Assembly: GCA_023622465.1 (NCBI GenBank)
Contig: JAMNZE010000076.1
Location: 1 to 7,243 of the forward strand
DNA: 7,243 nucleotides
Origin: UBA5500 sp023622465
GTDB lineage: Bacteria > Bacillota > UBA994 > UBA5500
Direction of reading: 5' to 3'
Position numbers and translations under genes: made by a program. Under the pieces are notes generated by a model that was not told the origin of the DNA, did not search any database, and saw only the letters and a program-made list of their open reading frames with translations. Shown one piece after another: positions 1-5,804 of the stretch. How positions within the stretch are numbered: the first letter of the stretch is position 1; each line of letters starts with the position of its first letter.

Positions 1-71
1 TCGCGGCCGGCTTGCATCAGATCGGCAAAGCTATACTCGTCGGGTTCGGTTTTCAGAAGCCAGTAATTCAA
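1..71 (-). CDS. EVE-domain protein, N-terminal fragment (runs off left edge)
   Basis: Reading the minus strand from a TTG at 71-69 gives 23 residues beginning MNYWLLKTEPDEYSFADL, which is the start expected of EVE-domain proteins (small PUA-like fold proteins thought to bind modified nucleic-acid bases). The family opening is Y-W-L-hydrophobic-K-x-E-P followed by Y/S and D-L, and all of these are present. The start is set by an AAGGAGG ribosome binding site at 86-80 on the same strand, 8 bases upstream of the TTG. The rest of the gene lies outside the window, so integrity cannot be judged. It is transcribed away from the cold-shock gene; about 120 bases separate the two starts, and I find no convincing minus-strand promoter there. 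The fragment is short, so the family call rests on one conserved block. Confidence 0.68.
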   Translation of the reverse strand, partial: MNYWLLKTEPDEYSFADLMQAGR

Positions 72-116
72 TGGGGGAACCTCCTTCTATTCTGACCAAA
101 ATTCGTTGAAACTTAT

Positions 117-145
117 TTGACTTCCAGCTACTGGGGTGATATAGT
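117..145 (+). promoter_or_regulatory. Sigma-A promoter of the cold-shock gene
   Basis: TTGACT at 117-122 and TATAGT at 140-145 are separated by exactly 17 bases, which is close to the sigma-A consensus. The predicted transcript start is about 151-153, giving a short leader of roughly 40 bases to the ATG at 193. Confidence 0.72.
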
Positions 146-151
146 GGGTTT

Positions 152-163
152 GCGCTACGGCGC
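152..163 (+). promoter_or_regulatory. UACG-tetraloop hairpin at the predicted csp mRNA 5' end
   Basis: GCGC-TACG-GCGC folds as a 4-bp GC stem closed by C(UACG)G, a member of the exceptionally stable UNCG tetraloop class. Two G-U pairs can extend it outward (150/165, 151/164). It sits where transcription should begin, so it would form a 5'-terminal stem, a structure known to protect some bacterial mRNAs. The role here is inferred. Confidence 0.5.
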
Positions 164-192
164 GGCATTAATTTTAGGAGGAATGTCCTAAC

Positions 193-390
193 ATGATCGG
201 TACAGTAAAATGGTTTAACCAAAAGAAGGGCTACGGGTTCATCACTACAGACGGCAACGAAGATGTTTTCGTACACTTCTCCGCCATCCAAGGTGAAGGA
301 TTCAAGACGCTCGATGAAGGCCAACAAGTGGAGTTTGATGTGGTGGAAGGCCCCCGTGGTCCCCAAGCGGCCAATGTGGTCAAGCTCTAA
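193..390 (+). CDS. cspA: Cold-shock domain protein (CspA/CspB family)
   Basis: This 65-residue protein is a single OB-fold cold-shock domain that binds single-stranded RNA and DNA and acts as a cytoplasmic RNA chaperone, keeping mRNA unstructured during cold shock or growth transitions. Both nucleic-acid binding motifs are visible: RNP1 KKGYGFI at residues 11-17 and RNP2 VFVHF at 25-29. The opening GTVKWFN and the C-terminal GPQAANV are also typical. The length is the family standard. An AGGAGG at 176-181 supports the ATG at 193, although the 11-base gap is long and a short inverted repeat (175-179 with 186-190) can pair across the Shine-Dalgarno sequence. The gene is monocistronic, with its own promoter upstream and a strong terminator directly after it. 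The paralogue letter cannot be decided from sequence alone. Confidence 0.96.
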   Translation: MIGTVKWFNQKKGYGFITTDGNEDVFVHFSAIQGEGFKTLDEGQQVEFDVVEGPRGPQAANVVKL

Positions 391-402
391 TCGACACCTT
401 CA

Positions 403-430
403 CCCCAGGGTAGTTTTCCCTGGGGTTTTA
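403..430 (+). terminator. Intrinsic terminator after the cold-shock gene
   Basis: CCCCAGGG (403-410) pairs perfectly with CCCTGGGG (418-425) across a 7-base T-rich loop and is followed by a TTTTA run. It lies 12 bases after the stop codon. Confidence 0.92.
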
Positions 431-474
431 ATTATTTTTAGGGTGGTGGGCCATAATATATTGGTTGATAACTA

Positions 475-500
475 CAAAGGGGTATTTTACTACGCCTTTG
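475..500. repeat. Imperfect inverted repeat upstream of hpf
   Basis: CAAAGG (475-480) and CCTTTG (495-500) form the outer arms. After one mismatch, GTA (482-484) and TAC (491-493) continue the stem around a 6-base loop. It lies between the csp terminator and the hpf promoter. It could be an operator or an incidental hairpin, as there is no following T-run on the plus strand. Confidence 0.35.
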
Positions 501-543
501 GTTTATAGTATTACATATAATTAACCAGATTTTTCGTCGGCCA

Positions 544-571
544 ACAGGATTCTAACACGTTAGTGTAGAAT
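544..571 (+). promoter_or_regulatory. SigH-like promoter of hpf with a palindrome in its spacer
   Basis: ACAGGATTC (544-552), a 12-base spacer and GTAGAAT (565-571) match the Bacillus sigma-H consensus RnAGGAwWW - 11/12 - RnnGAAT at all fixed positions but one. The implied start near 578 gives a leader of about 29 bases. The spacer overlaps an interrupted palindrome CTAACACGTTAG (552-563) that could be an operator. Sigma-H control of the B. subtilis long-form hpf gene (yvyD) is established, which makes the match plausible. Confidence 0.55.
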
Positions 572-606
572 ACTATTAACACAAAGCCGCGAAGGGAGTT
601 GGTCAC

Positions 607-1137
607 ATGCAGATCATTGTTAGGGGAAAGAACATCCAGCTCACTGATGCCCTGCGGGACTATGCGACCAAGAAGGTGGAACGGCTGGGTAAGTTTTTCG
701 ACCAGCCACTGGAGGCACAAGTGATGCTCACCGTGGAGAAGGACCGCCATACAGTGGAAGTGACCGCCATGATAGATGGTCTGATCCTTCGGGGTGAGGA
801 ATCCAGCCCCGACATGTATGCCTCTATCGATCTGGTCACCGATAAACTGGAAAGGCAGATCGACCGTTACAAAACCCGTATTTCGCGACGTCTACGTACC
901 AACGAGTTCAAGAACGGAGTAGCTATTCCTGCCGAGTCGGAAGATATGGATGAAGGACCGCGGATCGTTCGTTCTAAGCGTTTTGCTATGAAACCGATGC
1001 CGGTCGAGGAAGCGGTGCTGCAGATGAACCTGCTGAACCATGATTTCTTCGTATTTATCAATGCGGAGACGGAGAACTTTGCGGTGGTGTATAGGCGTAA
1101 AGACGGCAACTATGGACTGATTGAACCGGAAAACTAA
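607..1137 (+). CDS. hpf: Ribosome hibernation promoting factor, long form (HPF/RaiA)
   Basis: This 176-residue protein is the long HPF that binds the 30S decoding region in stationary phase or stress and dimerises 70S ribosomes into inactive 100S particles. Residues 1 to about 100 form the RaiA/HPF domain: MQIIVRGKNIQLTDALRDY, then a helix ending in basic residues around 89-97. A variable acidic linker spans about 105-117. The C-terminal dimerisation domain (about 118-176) contains IVRSKRFAMKPM, EEAVLQM, the H-D-F-F-V-F-INAET block and the VVYRRKDGNYGLIEP ending. All expected parts are present and the length is normal. The ATG is set by AAGGGAG at 592-598, 8 bases upstream. It is a single-gene unit between a SigH-like promoter and a terminator. 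Its intact reading frame contrasts with the damaged genes further right. Confidence 0.96.
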   Translation: MQIIVRGKNIQLTDALRDYATKKVERLGKFFDQPLEAQVMLTVEKDRHTVEVTAMIDGLILRGEESSPDMYASIDLVTDKLERQIDRYKTRISRRLRTNEFKNGVAIPAESEDMDEGPRIVRSKRFAMKPMPVEEAVLQMNLLNHDFFVFINAETENFAVVYRRKDGNYGLIEPEN

Positions 1138-1153
1138 AGTTACCTAGTTAAAT

Positions 1154-1186
1154 AGGGGTTGCGCTAAACTGGCGCAGCCCCTTTTA
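1154..1186 (+). terminator. Intrinsic terminator after hpf
   Basis: GGGGTTGCGC (1155-1164) pairs with GCGCAGCCCC (1172-1181) over 10 bp with one G-U, around a 7-base loop, and is followed by TTTTA. It starts 17 bases after the hpf stop codon. Confidence 0.93.
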
Positions 1187-1197
1187 TGGTGGTTTAG

Positions 1198-1262
1198 GGC
1201 AGCCGAATGTGCTATAGACGCGATAGGAGCCTGCTCCTGCGCTCTAAGCATATCCGGCTGCC
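1198..1262. repeat. 65-base long imperfect hairpin, unknown function
   Basis: The arms 1198-1213 and 1247-1262 pair over 16 positions with one A-C mismatch and one G-U. Pairing then continues inward: 1215-1218 with 1243-1246, 1220-1222 with 1240-1242, and AGGAG (1225-1229) with CTCCT (1234-1238), closed by a CCTG tetraloop. The only interruptions are single bulged bases on the left side (1214, 1219, 1223). No T-run follows, so it is not an ordinary terminator. It could be a structured RNA, a palindromic mobile repeat, or a processing site. No open reading frame covers it convincingly. Confidence 0.6.
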
Positions 1263-1292
1263 GGCAATTCCTTTCCAGTGGTTAATTTGTTA

Positions 1293-1389
1293 ACAGGCAG
1301 GAGTGGTTCCCTTGGGCGGCGAAAAAGATAGGGATAGATTGGCTAGGGGCGGAATCGGCCTAGCCGAGGGAAGCATAGGTTTAGCCTGT
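1293..1389 (+). promoter_or_regulatory. Candidate structured leader RNA upstream of the nucleotidyltransferase gene
   Basis: Three stems are nested here. ACAGGC (1293-1298) pairs with GCCTGT (1384-1389); TTCCCT (1307-1312) with AGGGAA (1367-1372); and TTGGCTAGG (1339-1347) with CCTAGCCGA (1359-1367, one G-U; base 1367 can only be used by one stem). Between stems lies an A-rich single-stranded stretch around 1318-1338. I could not match it to a known riboswitch class. A possible extended -10 (TGATACTAT, 1402-1410) lies just downstream, which would exclude the structure from a transcript starting there, so leader status is unproven. Confidence 0.35.
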
Positions 1390-1469
1390 CGGGTTTCTGT
1401 CTGATACTATCTAAGAAGATATTGCGCTGGCAGAAGGCCCCAGGGGCGCAGCAGGAAAGGATGAATACC

Positions 1470-2653
1470 ATGTTTAGAGAGCGTGTCGGCGTAGTTATAT
1501 TGGAAGGCGGGCAGCCTACCGATCTTGTGGAACACCAGATGGTTAGCGTGCGCCGCGGAATGACCTTAGATGCCATTGCTAAGCTGCGTCATATTCCAGA
1601 GATAGATGTGATATATTTATCCACCAATTATCCCGAATTGGCCGCAGCGGCCACCGAACTGGGGGCCGTGGTGGTGCCGGAGGAACCTCCCTTCCATTTC
1701 GGCCGCTGTTTGCAATATGTAATTAACCAGGGCAATTTGGATGGCATAATTTACATGGGGGGCGCTTCTTGTCCCTTTCTAACGGCCGACGAATTCCGCC
1801 AAATTGCCCGAGACCTACGGCGTTACAAGAATGTGGTCTATACTAACAATCCCCAGTCGGCTGATATAGTAGCTTTTACGCCGGCTAAGGCCATCAATAT
1901 GATCGACCTGCCGGATAACGACAATGTTCTACCCACCCGTTTGCGGCAGGGGGCGGGGCTGGAGCGGGTCTTTTTGCCCCACTCGGTAGGCGTTCATTTC
2001 GATATCGATACGCCCAGCGATGTGCTGGTCATGTCCCTCTCACCCCGGGTGGAACAATATACGCGCCAGGCTATTGCCGCTCTCAACTGGGATAATTCCC
2101 GTCTGCGGCAGGCTATGAACCATTTGGCCTTGCCGGAGAGCAATATTTTCTTAGCCGGGCGGGTCAACCCCTGGACCATGCAGCACATCGGTATGTATTA
2201 CCGTTCCCGTCTGCGGGTAATTTCGGAAGAGCGGGGCATGCGGGCCACGGGGCGGGCTGAACGGGGAGAGGTCCATTCCCTGTTGGCCTTCATGATGGAG
2301 CAATTGTCCCCCCAAGGGTTGATCGATTATATTAGTTCTATCGCCGATGCGGCGCCTTCAACGCGCCTATTCCCATCATCCTGGGTGGCCACTCTTTGGT
2401 GGCCGGCAGCATGTGGGCTCTGGTCGACACCCTACGCTTCGCCGACGGACAGGTGCAACTACCGGCCACCTACAACAGCTATGCAATTGAGCCCGATCAC
2501 CCCTGGGTCGGACAGGCGTTGCAGGAACTACGGTGGAACGGAGAGCTTAAAGGTGAAGTGGTTGGGGTGCAAAGGGGTGACCAATGGTGGGAAGCTCCCC
2601 TGCCTGTTTCCACCCTGTTGCTCCCGGGGGATAGATTATATATAAGGATGTAA
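1470..2653 (+). CDS. MobA-like nucleotidyltransferase-fold protein with TrkA-C-like tail, frameshifted
   Basis: The protein resembles NTP-transferase (MobA/CofC-type) folds: VGVVILEGG at residues 6-14, then a helix and VIYLSTN around 47-53, a CPFLTADEF segment (101-109) in the place of the usual GDxPFLT metal-site region, and FDIDTPSDVL (177-186) like the conserved DIDTP of the family. The P-loop lacks the usual R-M-G-x-K residues, so the substrate is not predictable. The first frame is good to about residue 294. One G appears missing in GCGGCGCC at 2349-2356, after which the frame 2354-2653 continues the protein (LGGHSLVAGSMWALVDTL) and ends in a stretch resembling a TrkA-C/RCK-C ligand domain (GEVVGVQRGD, LLLPGDRLYI). 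Repaired length is about 393 residues; without repair the first frame ends at 2645 in nonsense. The ATG at 1470 follows AGGAAAGG (1453-1460); the ATG at 1461 is too close to that site. Confidence 0.62.
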
Positions 2654-2732
2654 TTTTAATCGTAGGCTAGGCACTACGCTCAATGTGCCCTCGGGCTGTT
2701 GCATTAGGCATGTGCGGTTGAGAATATCTGTA

Positions 2733-2781
2733 GGGGCGCCCGTTGGTCGACCCGCCCCGTGAGGAGGTAGGCCGAACGGGG
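2733..2781. repeat. GC-rich palindromic repeat, copy 1 (upstream of secA)
   Basis: GGGGCG (2733-2738) pairs with CGCCCC (2753-2758) around a loop containing CCCGTTGGTCG (2739-2749). A second possible arm pair is CCCCGT (2755-2760) with ACGGGG (2776-2781). The 11-base core recurs exactly in reverse orientation at 5810-5820, within a similar hairpin, which points to a dispersed intergenic repeat rather than a gene-specific element. Confidence 0.55.
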
Positions 2782-2804
2782 ACATCGCCGCGATTTTTAC
2801 TGAA

Positions 2805-2837
2805 ATGGGGATAAGTCCTTATTTCGGACAGCCCCAT
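2805..2837 (+). promoter_or_regulatory. Nested hairpin in the secA upstream region
   Basis: ATGGGG (2805-2810) pairs with CCCCAT (2832-2837), and inside it GTCC (2815-2818) pairs with GGAC (2826-2829). It has no following T-run. It ends about 30 bases before the secA ribosome binding site, so it could influence secA expression, but nothing shows this directly. The rest of the 226-base gap holds a weak GGCAC/GTGCC stem (2670-2689) and no convincing promoter. Confidence 0.35.
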
Positions 2838-2866
2838 GAACCAAATGCGCATCTAATTCAGGAATT

Positions 2867-2885
2867 GAGGTGAGCAATTTTGCTC
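2867..2885 (+). promoter_or_regulatory. secA ribosome binding site with hairpin over the start codon
   Basis: GAGGTGAG (2867-2874) lies 5 bases before the TTG at 2880 and selects that start. GAGCA (2872-2876) and TGCTC (2881-2885) are perfectly complementary across ATTT, placing the end of the Shine-Dalgarno and the start codon inside one small hairpin. That would weaken initiation unless it is opened. The stem has only 5 pairs, so the effect is uncertain. Confidence 0.5.
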
Positions 2886-5444
2886 GGTGTCTTTCGGAAC
2901 CTATTCGACCAAAACAAACGGGAACTAAAACGTTTAGAAAAAACCTTGGCTATAGTTAATAGTCTGGAGCCGGAAATGCAAGCCCTCAGCGACACTGACC
3001 TGCGGGCTAAAACGGGAGAATTCAAAGCCCGTTTGACCCAGGGTGCCACGCTGGAAGACCTGCTGCCGGAAGCCTATGCGGTGGTGCGGGAGGCGGGACG
3101 GCGTACCTTAGGCAAGCGCCTTTTTGACGTGCAAATTTTAGGAGGCATTGTTCTCCATCAGGGGCGCATCGCCGAGATGAAAACCGGCGAAGGTAAAACG
3201 CTGGTGGCCACCCTTCCCGCCTATCTGAATGCTTTAGAAGGTAAGGGTGTGCATATCGTCACCGTCAACGATTATCTGGCCCGTTTCCATGCCGAATGGA
3301 TGGGGCCCCTTTATCGGTTCTTAGGTATGTCGGTGGGTGTGATTCTGCCCGACATGAGTTTCGCTCAGCGGCAGGCCGCCTACCGGGCCGATATCACCTA
3401 TGCCACCAATAACGAGCTGGGCTTCGACTATCTGCGGGATAATATGGCCATCCAGCCGGAGCAGCTGGTGCAGAGAGACTTGCATTATGCCATCGTGGAC
3501 GAGGTGGATAGCATCTTGATCGACGAGGCCCGCACACCTCTGATTATTTCCGGCCAGGGGGCTCTAGGTGTGGAAAACCTATATGATGTGACCAATAGCG
3601 ACTTATCCCACCATCTGAACCAAGCTATCCGGGCCAAGGCCCTGATGAAGCGGGACCGGGACTATGTGGTCCGCGAGGGGCAGGTAGTTATTGTGGACGA
3701 GTTTACCGGCCGCCTCATGTTCGGGCGCCGCTATAGTGCCGGTTTGCACCAGGCCATCGAAGCTAAAGAAGGCCTGCGGATTGAGCGGGAAAGCAAAGCC
3801 AAACCCTGGCCAGCATCACCTTCCAGAACTTTTTCCGCATGTACCGCAAGTTTCCGCATGTACCGCAAGTTGGCGGGTATGACGGGAACGGCTATGACCG
3901 AGGAAGATGAGCTACGCCACATCTATGGGTTAGACGTGGTGGCCATTCCCACCAACAAGCCGATGATTCGTCAAGACTTGGATGATGTGGTGTATAAGAC
4001 GGAGCAGGGCAAGTTCCACGCCGTGGTTGAAGAAATTGTGGAGCGGCATGCCACTGGCCAACCGCTGCTGGTGGGTACTATTTCCATTGAAAAATCGGAG
4101 ATGCTGAGCCGCATGCTCAAAAAGCGGGGCGTGCCCCATCAGGTGCTCAATGCTAAGTACCATGAGAAAGAGGCGGAAATTGTGGCTCAAGCCGGCCGCT
4201 ATGGGGCGGTGACCATTTCCACCAACATGGCTGGCCGTGGTACCGATATCCTGTTGGGCGGCAACCCGGAATTCCTAGCCCGGGCCGAGATTCTTAAGCG
4301 GGGCGTATCCCGCGAGCAATTGGTGGCGGCCCTGGATTATGGACAAGCCGATGCGGAGGCGGCCGAGGTGCGGGCCCAATACCAGCAGGTGCTGGCCGAG
4401 ATGGAGCAGATGTGTGCGCAAGAGCGGGAAAAGGTTTTGGCTGTCGGTGGCCTGCACGTAATCGGTACCGAGCGGCACGAATCGCGGCGTATCGATAACC
4501 AGCTGCGGGGCCGCGCTGGACGCCAGGGTGATCCCGGTTCCTCCCAGTTCTTTGTCTCCTTAGAAGACGACCTGATGCGCCTCTTCGGCTCCGATATGGT
4601 TTCGGGGCTGATGGATCGCTTGGGTGTGGAAGACGACATGCCCCTGGAGGCGGGCCTGTTGACCAAGGCCATAGAGAATGCCCAAAAGCGGGTGGAAACT
4701 CGCAACTTCGACATTCGCAAACACGTCCTGCAGTATGACGACGTGCTCAATAAGCAGCGGGAAGTGATCTACAGCCAGCGCCGTCAAGTGCTCACCGGTG
4801 GCGATATTACCGAGACGGTGCATGCTATGATAGAAGATGTGATGGACCAGCTGGTGGAACATCATATTCCGGAAAAGGGTCAGCCAGCGACGGAGGATTT
4901 GGCCGCCCTGCGGCAAGCGGTGAGTGACTATATTCCTACCGCCAGCGATGTTGACCTGGAGAGTTGGTCCGGTCTTACCCGCGAAGCTCTAAGCCAGGCT
5001 ATTGCTGATTTCGCCCTTGAGGCTTATGCCCAGCGGGAGGCGGAGATCGGGGCCGATGTGATGCGCGATGTGGAGCGGGTGGTTGTGCTGCGGGTGGTGG
5101 ATACCCGCTGGATGCAACACCTGGACGCCATGGACGAGCTGCGGGATGGCATTGGTCTCCGGGCCTATGGCCAGAAGGACCCCTTGGTGGAATACCAGCT
5201 GGAAAGCTATGATATGTTCGAGCAGATGATCAACGAAATTAAACATGATGTGGTCCGCTTGCTCTATCGGGTGCAGGTCAGCCAACCGCCGCAGGCGCGG
5301 GCTGTGGCGCGCTCGTCGCCGGCTAGGGCACCCCAGGCATCTAGTACGCCCGCCCGACAGGACGGCACTAAAGTGGGGCGCAACGATCCCTGCCCTTGCG
5401 GTAGTGGCAAGAAATACAAACGCTGCTGTGGGCGGAATGCCTAA
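2880..5444 (+). CDS. secA: Protein translocase ATPase SecA, with internal indels
   Basis: SecA is the cytoplasmic and membrane-peripheral motor that drives unfolded preproteins through SecYEG with ATP. In this 854-residue frame I see Walker A GEGKT (103-107), Walker B DEVD (207-210) with IDEARTPLIISGQ, the second motor domain (VLNAKYHEKEAEI, TNMAGRGTDILLGG, GTERHESRRIDNQLRGRAGRQGDPG), the helical scaffold and wing regions (QYDDVLNKQREVIY, VDTRWMQHLDAMDELRDGI), and the C-terminal zinc/SecB-type motif CPCGSGKKYKRCC. Three things are abnormal. About 44 residues are missing between GQ (225-226) and GVENLYD in the preprotein-binding region. Residues 306-324 are frameshifted, replacing the conserved TLASITFQNF, because of two tandem duplications. 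NDYLARRDAE reads NDYLARFHAE (F136, H137). The frame survives overall. The TTG start follows GAGGTGAG. The stop overlaps the next gene by one base. Confidence 0.95.
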   Translation: MLGVFRNLFDQNKRELKRLEKTLAIVNSLEPEMQALSDTDLRAKTGEFKARLTQGATLEDLLPEAYAVVREAGRRTLGKRLFDVQILGGIVLHQGRIAEMKTGEGKTLVATLPAYLNALEGKGVHIVTVNDYLARFHAEWMGPLYRFLGMSVGVILPDMSFAQRQAAYRADITYATNNELGFDYLRDNMAIQPEQLVQRDLHYAIVDEVDSILIDEARTPLIISGQGALGVENLYDVTNSDLSHHLNQAIRAKALMKRDRDYVVREGQVVIVDEFTGRLMFGRRYSAGLHQAIEAKEGLRIERESKAKPWPASPSRTFSACTASFRMYRKLAGMTGTAMTEEDELRHIYGLDVVAIPTNKPMIRQDLDDVVYKTEQGKFHAVVEEIVERHATGQPLLVGTISIEKSEMLSRMLKKRGVPHQVLNAKYHEKEAEIVAQAGRYGAVTISTNMAGRGTDILLGGNPEFLARAEILKRGVSREQLVAALDYGQADAEAAEVRAQYQQVLAEMEQMCAQEREKVLAVGGLHVIGTERHESRRIDNQLRGRAGRQGDPGSSQFFVSLEDDLMRLFGSDMVSGLMDRLGVEDDMPLEAGLLTKAIENAQKRVETRNFDIRKHVLQYDDVLNKQREVIYSQRRQVLTGGDITETVHAMIEDVMDQLVEHHIPEKGQPATEDLAALRQAVSDYIPTASDVDLESWSGLTREALSQAIADFALEAYAQREAEIGADVMRDVERVVVLRVVDTRWMQHLDAMDELRDGIGLRAYGQKDPLVEYQLESYDMFEQMINEIKHDVVRLLYRVQVSQPPQARAVARSSPARAPQASSTPARQDGTKVGRNDPCPCGSGKKYKRCCGRNA
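3790..3799. repeat. 5-base tandem duplication in secA
   Basis: AAAGC occurs twice in a row (3790-3794, 3795-3799). Removing one copy restores the expected S-Q-T-L-A-S-I-T-F-Q reading, so the second copy is an insertion that shifts the frame. Confidence 0.8.
3832..3869. repeat. 19-base tandem duplication in secA
   Basis: TTTCCGCATGTACCGCAAG is present twice, perfectly, at 3832-3850 and 3851-3869. The second copy encodes the normal FRMYRK in frame; the first is read out of frame. With the 5-base duplication upstream it adds 24 bases (8 codons) and restores the frame. Confidence 0.92.
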
Positions 5445-5788
5445 TGGATGAACAGAATAGAGTCTATACGCCGTTAACGGATGGGGCCCGCTTTATTCGC
5501 GACACCAGCTTCCCCCACCAGGTGGCTCGCAGTTTGAGCCTGAACTACGGGTTGAAAATAGCCAAGTTCAAACCCAAGGTGGGAAAGCAGCGCCTGAGCC
5601 CCATTCCCGGCTTAAAACCACAACAGGCCGAGTTGATACAGCAAGCGGAAAAATATGAGGCCCATATATTGACTCGCACCCAAGCCCTCGCCGCCAGCCC
5701 CTGGAGCATCGTTTTCCCCCAGGAGCTGCCCAACGAGGAGCTGTTGGAAGTGGTTGTTGCCGAATTGGACAAGCGGGGCCTTTTATAG
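5444..5788 (+). CDS. Unidentified small basic protein between secA and prfB
   Basis: I do not recognise this 114-residue protein. The ATG at 5444 shares its A with the TAA stop of secA (TAATG), so translational coupling is likely, and there is no strong independent ribosome binding site (only GGCGGA nearby). No signal peptide or membrane segment is visible. The N-terminal half is basic and contains GLKIAKFKPKVGKQRL; a proline-rich hinge (SPIPGLKP, near residues 52-59) leads to a helix rich in Q and A, and the C-terminus is an acidic helix (LPNEELLEVVVAELDKRG). Its tight link to secA suggests co-expression with the export motor, but that is inference. Codon use and base composition look like its neighbours, and the frame is intact and ends in TAG. 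Confidence 0.75.
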   Translation: MDEQNRVYTPLTDGARFIRDTSFPHQVARSLSLNYGLKIAKFKPKVGKQRLSPIPGLKPQQAELIQQAEKYEAHILTRTQALAASPWSIVFPQELPNEELLEVVVAELDKRGLL

Positions 5789-5804
5789 AGGGTGGGAGCC
5801 ACGA

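Noticed and set aside
1293..1389. Assignment to a known riboswitch or T-box class.
   Set aside because: I compared the conserved cores I remember (SAM, cobalamin, c-di-GMP, c-di-AMP, guanidine, T-box GGTGG) and none is present, so no class is named.
2699..2727. TTGCAT-17-GAATAT as a secA promoter.
   Set aside because: The spacing is ideal but each hexamer matches the consensus at only about three of six positions, so it is not listed as a feature.
2667..2852. Minus-strand 61-residue frame between the nucleotidyltransferase gene and secA.
   Set aside because: It runs through the palindromic repeat, has no recognisable protein features and no convincing ribosome binding site.
3790..3869. Tandem repeats as a phase-variation tract.
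   Set aside because: Only two copies of each unit exist and the repeat lies in a conserved motor region of an essential gene, which is unlike phase-variable loci.
4337..4916. Long minus-strand open frames opposite secA.
   Set aside because: They are antisense shadows of a well-supported coding region, rich in H, R and S as expected for reverse readings, with no ribosome binding site.
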